Part shown: positions 13,761 to 16,891 of the stretch, one piece after another
Numbering within the stretch: position 1 is the first letter of the stretch
Layout: the number at the start of each line of letters is the position of its first letter
Assembly (NCBI GenBank): GCA_047975785.1
Contig: JBKEEC010000322.1
Span: forward strand, 1-16,891
Origin: JACXVD01 sp047975785
GTDB lineage: Bacteria; Pseudomonadota; Alphaproteobacteria; Sphingomonadales; Sphingomonadaceae
Reading direction: 5' to 3'
DNA length: 16,891 nucleotides
Notes under the pieces: model-generated
Told to the model about the DNA's origin: nothing
Seen by the model: the letters and a program-made list of their open reading frames with translations, nothing else
Database searches by the model: none
Program-made: the position numbers and the translations under genes

Positions 13761-15206
13761 ATGACGGAGTTTATCGACGATCCCGAAACAAAACTGGACG
13801 CGCCTCCTCCTCCAGAGGAAGGCGGTCGTCCGGATGACCGGGTCGATGATGACAGGCATGACGAGGAAAACCGTCTCAAACCGGCATTTGTCCGTTCGGT
13901 GGCAGATGCGATTGAAGATGATGACAATAACCGCGCCTATGAACTGGTAGAACCGCTCCATCCGGCTGATATCGCCGATTTGCTTGAATTGCTGGAGCGC
14001 GAGCAAAGACAAAAACTTGCCGCTGCCATCACCGACCTCATGAGCGGTGACGTGATTGCAGAACTGAACGATTATGTTCGCGAGGACATGATGGAAGCCC
14101 TGCCGCCCGAAGCGGTTGCAACCATCTCCGAACAACTGGAAACCGATGATGCGGTCCAGTTGATTGAAGATCTTGAGCCGGCTGACCAGCGCGCCATTCT
14201 GGCCGAGCTTGAACCGGATGACCGGGCAGCCATTGAAAGCGCCCTCGCCTACCCCGAAGAAACTGCCGGCCGTCTGATGAGCCGCGAGGTGGTCGCAGTT
14301 CCCGAACATTTGACCGTAGGAGATCTGATTGATTTTCTACGTGAACGCGGCGATCTTCCCAATGATTTTCTCGAAGTGTTCGTTGTTGACCACAAGCATC
14401 ATCCGGTTGGAACCTGTCAGCTAAGCTGGATTTTGCGCACCCCGCGGCGTATCGCCCTGTCGGATGTTATGAAACGTGACCAGACCCTGATCCCTGTTAC
14501 GATGGATCAGGAAGAACTGGCCCTTATGTTTCAGAAATACGGGCTTATCTCTGCCGCTGTAGTTGATGAAAGCGGTCGTCTGGTGGGTCAGATGACCGTG
14601 GATGATGTTGTGCATATCATTCAGGAAGAAGCCGGAGAAGATGCTCTTCTGCTTTCAGGAGCGGGTGAAGGTGACATCAACGAACCCATCGCCGATGCCT
14701 ACCGCTCCCGTGTGCGCTGGCTTATCGCCAATCTTGGCACAGCATTGATTGCAAGCCTGATCATTTCCCTGTTCGAAGGCGCTATAGAAAAGCTGGTTGC
14801 TCTGGCTGTTCTGATGCCCATTGTTGCCAGCATTGGCGGAAATGCAGGAACTCAGACTATGGCAGTGACTGTTCGCGCCATTGCAACAAATCAGCTCACA
14901 CGTTCCAATACCGGGCGTATTCTGTGGCGTGAAATGCGTGTAGCACTCCTGAATGGTGCTACCGTCGCCCTGCTTATCGGTGTGGCAACCACCATTATTT
15001 TTACACCAACACTGGGAATGGTGATCGGGCTTGCTGTTGTCGTCAATATTATTACCGCAGGGCTGGCAGGTGTCATGATCCCGGTAATTTTTGAACGCCT
15101 TGGACAGGACCCGGCAGTAGCAAGTTCTGTATTTGTGACCATGATCACCGATTCAATGGGCTTCTTCGTATTTCTCGGCCTTGCGGTTCTGAGCGGACTC
15201 GCCTGA
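13761..15206 (+). CDS. mgtE: Magnesium transporter MgtE
   Basis: Mg2+-gated channel/transporter of the inner membrane. The 481 aa product has the full family layout: an acidic N-terminal extension (1-40), the helical MgtE_N superhelix (about 45-165), a CBS pair (about 170-300), a plug helix, and five membrane helices in 318-480. Signature residues are seen: PIVASIGGNAGTQ (GGNAGTQ at 359-365) and the pore Asp464 in VTMITDSMGFFVFLG. It is divergent from ppiB. Regulation in the family is mainly by Mg2+ binding to the protein; no Mg2+ riboswitch is visible in the short 95 bp upstream space. A second Mg2+/Co2+-linked gene, corC, lies 3.6 kb upstream. Confidence 0.95.
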   Translation: MTEFIDDPETKLDAPPPPEEGGRPDDRVDDDRHDEENRLKPAFVRSVADAIEDDDNNRAYELVEPLHPADIADLLELLEREQRQKLAAAITDLMSGDVIAELNDYVREDMMEALPPEAVATISEQLETDDAVQLIEDLEPADQRAILAELEPDDRAAIESALAYPEETAGRLMSREVVAVPEHLTVGDLIDFLRERGDLPNDFLEVFVVDHKHHPVGTCQLSWILRTPRRIALSDVMKRDQTLIPVTMDQEELALMFQKYGLISAAVVDESGRLVGQMTVDDVVHIIQEEAGEDALLLSGAGEGDINEPIADAYRSRVRWLIANLGTALIASLIISLFEGAIEKLVALAVLMPIVASIGGNAGTQTMAVTVRAIATNQLTRSNTGRILWREMRVALLNGATVALLIGVATTIIFTPTLGMVIGLAVVVNIITAGLAGVMIPVIFERLGQDPAVASSVFVTMITDSMGFFVFLGLAVLSGLA

Positions 15207-15225
15207 TACAGACCGCGTCAGCTTC

Positions 15226-15240
15226 CAGCCAGATTGGCTG
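15226..15240 (+). terminator. Weak hairpin after mgtE
   Basis: CAGCCA (15226-15231) and TGGCTG (15235-15240) pair perfectly around a 3-base loop, 20 bp after the mgtE stop. No T tract follows, so it may be a weak or Rho-assisted end, or only a 3'-stabilising hairpin. Confidence 0.3.
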
Positions 15241-15296
15241 TTCCGCCCGGTTAAAGGTGACTCACAGGAATGCCGGAATGACCGAAGAGGGGGGGG

Positions 15297-15311
15297 AGCG
15301 GACGTTCCGCT
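15297..15311. promoter_or_regulatory. Inverted repeat upstream of the chrA promoter
   Basis: AGCGGA (15297-15302) and TCCGCT (15306-15311) are exact reverse complements with a 3-base spacer, directly after a run of eight G (15289-15296). It ends 16 bp upstream of the predicted chrA -35, a place suited to an activator or repressor site. It may equally be one copy of a dispersed intergenic repeat. Confidence 0.35.
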
Positions 15312-15327
15312 GCGATGGACTGGGCTG

Positions 15328-15356
15328 TTGAAATTCACGCTTCCACAGAATGTAAC
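15328..15356 (+). promoter_or_regulatory. Predicted chrA promoter
   Basis: TTGAAA (15328-15333; five of six) is separated by exactly 17 bp from TGTAAC (15351-15356; four of six). Transcription would begin near 15363, giving a leader of about 108 nt before chrA. It is the best-matching promoter I found in the window. Confidence 0.5.
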
Positions 15357-15362
15357 GGAACT

Positions 15363-15470
15363 GTAGAGTCCGGAAGTCGGGATAGAGCGACCTCTCGGTC
15401 AGGCAGTTGACGCCCAAGTGTTGCCTCGTGGTTCCGCCGTTTGGCGGATGCTTTTTTGCGAGGTGCCCAG
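15363..15470 (+). promoter_or_regulatory. Structured 5' leader of chrA (candidate cis-regulatory RNA)
   Basis: Three short hairpins follow one another: GACC/GGTC (15389-15392 with 15397-15400, TCTC loop), AGGCA/TGCCT (15401-15405 with 15422-15426), and TCCGCC/GGCGGA (15433-15438 with 15443-15448, GTTT loop). The last is followed after three bases by six T (15452-15457), then by the GAGGTG ribosome site of chrA. I cannot assign it to a named riboswitch class. Pairings are read by eye; no folding energy was computed. Confidence 0.4.
15433..15457 (+). terminator. Terminator-like hairpin immediately before chrA
   Basis: The 6 bp stem TCCGCC/GGCGGA with a GTTT loop, three bases, and then a six-T run has the shape of an intrinsic terminator, but it stands 13 nt before the chrA start codon inside the leader. 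It can be the end of an upstream transcript (mgtE) or an attenuator of chrA. Confidence 0.5.
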
Positions 15471-16787
15471 ATGAAGAGCGTGTCCGCTGCCAATCCATCC
15501 TTCACCCACTTGCTGCGGGTTTTTCTGCGCATTGGTTTGCTCAGCTTTGGCGGGCCTGCCGGGCAGATCGCATTGATGCACCGCGAACTCGTGGAGGACC
15601 GGCATTGGATCAGCGAGGATGGCTATCTCCACGCGCTGAACTTCTGTCACCTGTTGCCGGGGCCTGAGGCGCAACAATTGGCGACCTGGATAGGCTGGCG
15701 ACTTCATGGCTGGCGGGGTGGATTGGCGGCGGGGCTATTGTTCGTCATTCCCGGCGCGCTGGTCATCCTTATGCTGTCGATGCTCTACGCGGTCGCTGCG
15801 AACCTTGACTGGTTCGACGCCTTGTTCCTTGGAGTAAAGGCTGCGGTACTGGCGATTGTGGTGCAGGCACTTGTCCGCATTGCCGGTCGCGCACTCAATA
15901 CCGGGTTCAAGAAAGGGCTGGCGGCAGGGGCCTTTGTCGCGCTTTTCCTGCTCGATCTGCCGTTTCCACTCATCGTGCTGGGAACCGGCGGGATTGGTAT
16001 GGCGGTGGCGGCGTTTCGGCCAGACTGGCTTGCGCTCAAGCCCGGCACAGGCGCGGCGCCTTCCGGTCCACGGCCCTGGGGCAGCACTTTGCAGGCCGTG
16101 GCAATCTGGGGCGTGATCTGGGCGGCGCCGATGGTGCTGGTCGCGGCAACGCTGGGCTTCGACCATGTGCTGTGGGATATCGGAACCTTCTTCTCCAAGC
16201 TTGCGGTTGTGACCTTTGGCGGGGCCTATGCGGTGCTGGCCTATATGGCGCAGGAGGCCGTGCAAGGCTTTGGCTGGTTGCATCCGGGCGAGATGGCGGA
16301 TGGGCTGGGGCTTGCCGAGACCACGCCGGGACCGCTTATCATGGTGACGCAGTTTGTGGGCTATCTCGCTGCCTGGCGTGCGCCCGAACCGTTCACGCCT
16401 TTTGTTGCCGGACTGCTGGGGGCCGGGCTGACCACCTGGGTGACTTTCGCACCATGCTTCCTGTGGATCTTCGCCCTGGCACCGTGGATTGACCGTCTTG
16501 GCCATGCGGTGCGGCTGAAAGGTGGGCTTGCAGCTGTGACAGCGGCAGTGGTCGGGGTGATTGCCAACCTTACCGCGTGGTTTCTGCTTCACGTCCTGTT
16601 CGCCAGTGTGGGCGAAATCCGGGTGGGATTATTGCGGCTTTACACGCCCGACTGGACCAGCTTTGACTGGCGCGCAGGCGTGCTGGCCGCTCTGTCATGC
16701 GCGCTGGTATTTGCCGCAAAATGGCCGGTGACAAGAGTTCTGGGCCTCGCGGCTGTGGGCGGCTTGCTGTTGGGCATGGCAACATGA
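15471..16787 (+). CDS. chrA: Chromate efflux transporter ChrA (CHR family)
   Basis: Inner-membrane CHR-superfamily protein; characterised members export chromate using the proton-motive force. The 438 aa product has the two homologous halves of the long form. FGGPAGQIALMHRELVEDRHW with HLLPGPEAQQLATWIGW lies in the first half, and FGGAYAVLAYMAQEAV with ETTPGPLIMVTQFVGY in the second. About ten to twelve hydrophobic helices are visible. I choose the ATG at 15471 with GAGGTG six bases upstream; a TTG at 15441 in the same frame would run through the terminator-like hairpin. The gene is visibly richer in G and C at third positions than mgtE. No chrB, chrC or chrF partner is nearby. Chromate as substrate is a family inference; sulfate-analogue specificity is not tested. 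Confidence 0.92.
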   Translation: MKSVSAANPSFTHLLRVFLRIGLLSFGGPAGQIALMHRELVEDRHWISEDGYLHALNFCHLLPGPEAQQLATWIGWRLHGWRGGLAAGLLFVIPGALVILMLSMLYAVAANLDWFDALFLGVKAAVLAIVVQALVRIAGRALNTGFKKGLAAGAFVALFLLDLPFPLIVLGTGGIGMAVAAFRPDWLALKPGTGAAPSGPRPWGSTLQAVAIWGVIWAAPMVLVAATLGFDHVLWDIGTFFSKLAVVTFGGAYAVLAYMAQEAVQGFGWLHPGEMADGLGLAETTPGPLIMVTQFVGYLAAWRAPEPFTPFVAGLLGAGLTTWVTFAPCFLWIFALAPWIDRLGHAVRLKGGLAAVTAAVVGVIANLTAWFLLHVLFASVGEIRVGLLRLYTPDWTSFDWRAGVLAALSCALVFAAKWPVTRVLGLAAVGGLLLGMAT

Positions 16788-16891
16788 TGTGGTTTGCTGC
16801 CGTCAATCTATACGCACGTGCGCGCCGTGGACTGCATGCATTATGCTCAGAACACCCGCAACAAATGCGGAAGAAAACCAAAGCCAGACAA
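16784..16891 (+). CDS. Possible start of a gene coupled to chrA (partial)
   Basis: An ATG at 16784 overlaps the chrA stop in the ATGA arrangement, and the frame stays open for 36 codons to the end of the window. The beginning MMWFAAVNLYARARRG is followed by a basic tail with several K, R and Q. I do not recognise the product, and there is too little sequence to judge coding. The overlap supports coupling; the short length does not exclude chance. Confidence 0.25.
   Translation, partial: MMWFAAVNLYARARRGLHALCSEHPQQMRKKTKARQ

Noticed and set aside
13716..14309. 197-codon open frame on the minus strand opposite mgtE
   Set aside because: mgtE is unambiguous in the other direction; the antisense product has no domain pattern.
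15363..15470. Fluoride, Mg2+ or other named riboswitch ahead of chrA
   Set aside because: I could not match the conserved core bases of any class I know; only the hairpin layout is riboswitch-like.
15735..16592. 285-codon open frame on the minus strand
   Set aside because: Antisense of chrA in GC-rich DNA; long stop-free antisense frames are expected there, and the product is a His/Arg/Pro-rich low-complexity string.
1..16891. CRISPR array, tRNA or rRNA gene, insertion sequence, prophage or defence system
   Set aside because: No regularly spaced repeats, no clover-leaf or rRNA stretches, and no transposase, integrase, nuclease or toxin-antitoxin gene were seen; most genes are ordinary chromosomal ones.

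Overview
The window reads as chromosomal DNA of an alphaproteobacterium, most likely a member or relative of the Sphingomonadales. This rests on gene content and protein style: a PhaR-type PHA regulator, a radA-cvpA-'NifU-like' cluster, a large patatin-like protein, a short CorC-type CBS protein after ybeY, and a GTTC-N7-GTTC LexA-type box. No marker gene fixes the genus, so the lineage is an inference. Base composition is moderate across most of the window and clearly GC-richer in the last gene, chrA.

Left block (1-6264, all minus strand). Read in the direction of transcription it runs radA, cvpA, a small Fe-S scaffold-like gene, an MHS-type MFS transporter, alr, phaR, and finally the first 55 codons of a proS gene that leaves the window. 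radA-cvpA-scaffold is tightly packed (13 bp gap, then a 4 bp ATGA overlap), and the transporter and alr overlap by up to 35 bp. radA starts from a 69 bp divergent intergenic space holding a reasonable promoter whose spacer contains a perfect GAAC-N7-GAAC repeat. This is the alphaproteobacterial SOS (LexA) box on the gene of a recombination and repair protein.

Middle block (6334-11546, plus strand). A 773 aa patatin-like lipase is followed by ybeY (rRNA-maturation endonuclease), a CorC-type CBS protein, an orphan LysR regulator and a small three-helix membrane protein. The frequent alphaproteobacterial partners phoH and lnt are absent from the visible neighbourhood. A secreted protein with a DUF11-like C-terminus (11552-13006, minus) meets the small membrane gene tail to tail. 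Behind it lies a cytoplasmic cyclophilin, ppiB, with its own promoter and a strong intrinsic terminator.

Right block (13761-16891, plus strand). mgtE (Mg2+ channel/transporter) is divergent from ppiB. After 264 bp without a gene comes chrA, a full-length chromate-efflux-type protein. That gap holds a good sigma70-like promoter and a roughly 108 nt leader with three consecutive short hairpins, the last followed by a T tract just before the chrA ribosome binding site. Together with the shift in composition this suggests an acquired, leader-regulated gene. A last open frame overlaps the chrA stop by 4 bp and runs off the end.

The two signals most worth testing are the LexA box at radA and the structured leader of chrA. 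I saw no tRNA, rRNA, CRISPR array, insertion sequence, prophage or biosynthetic cluster.
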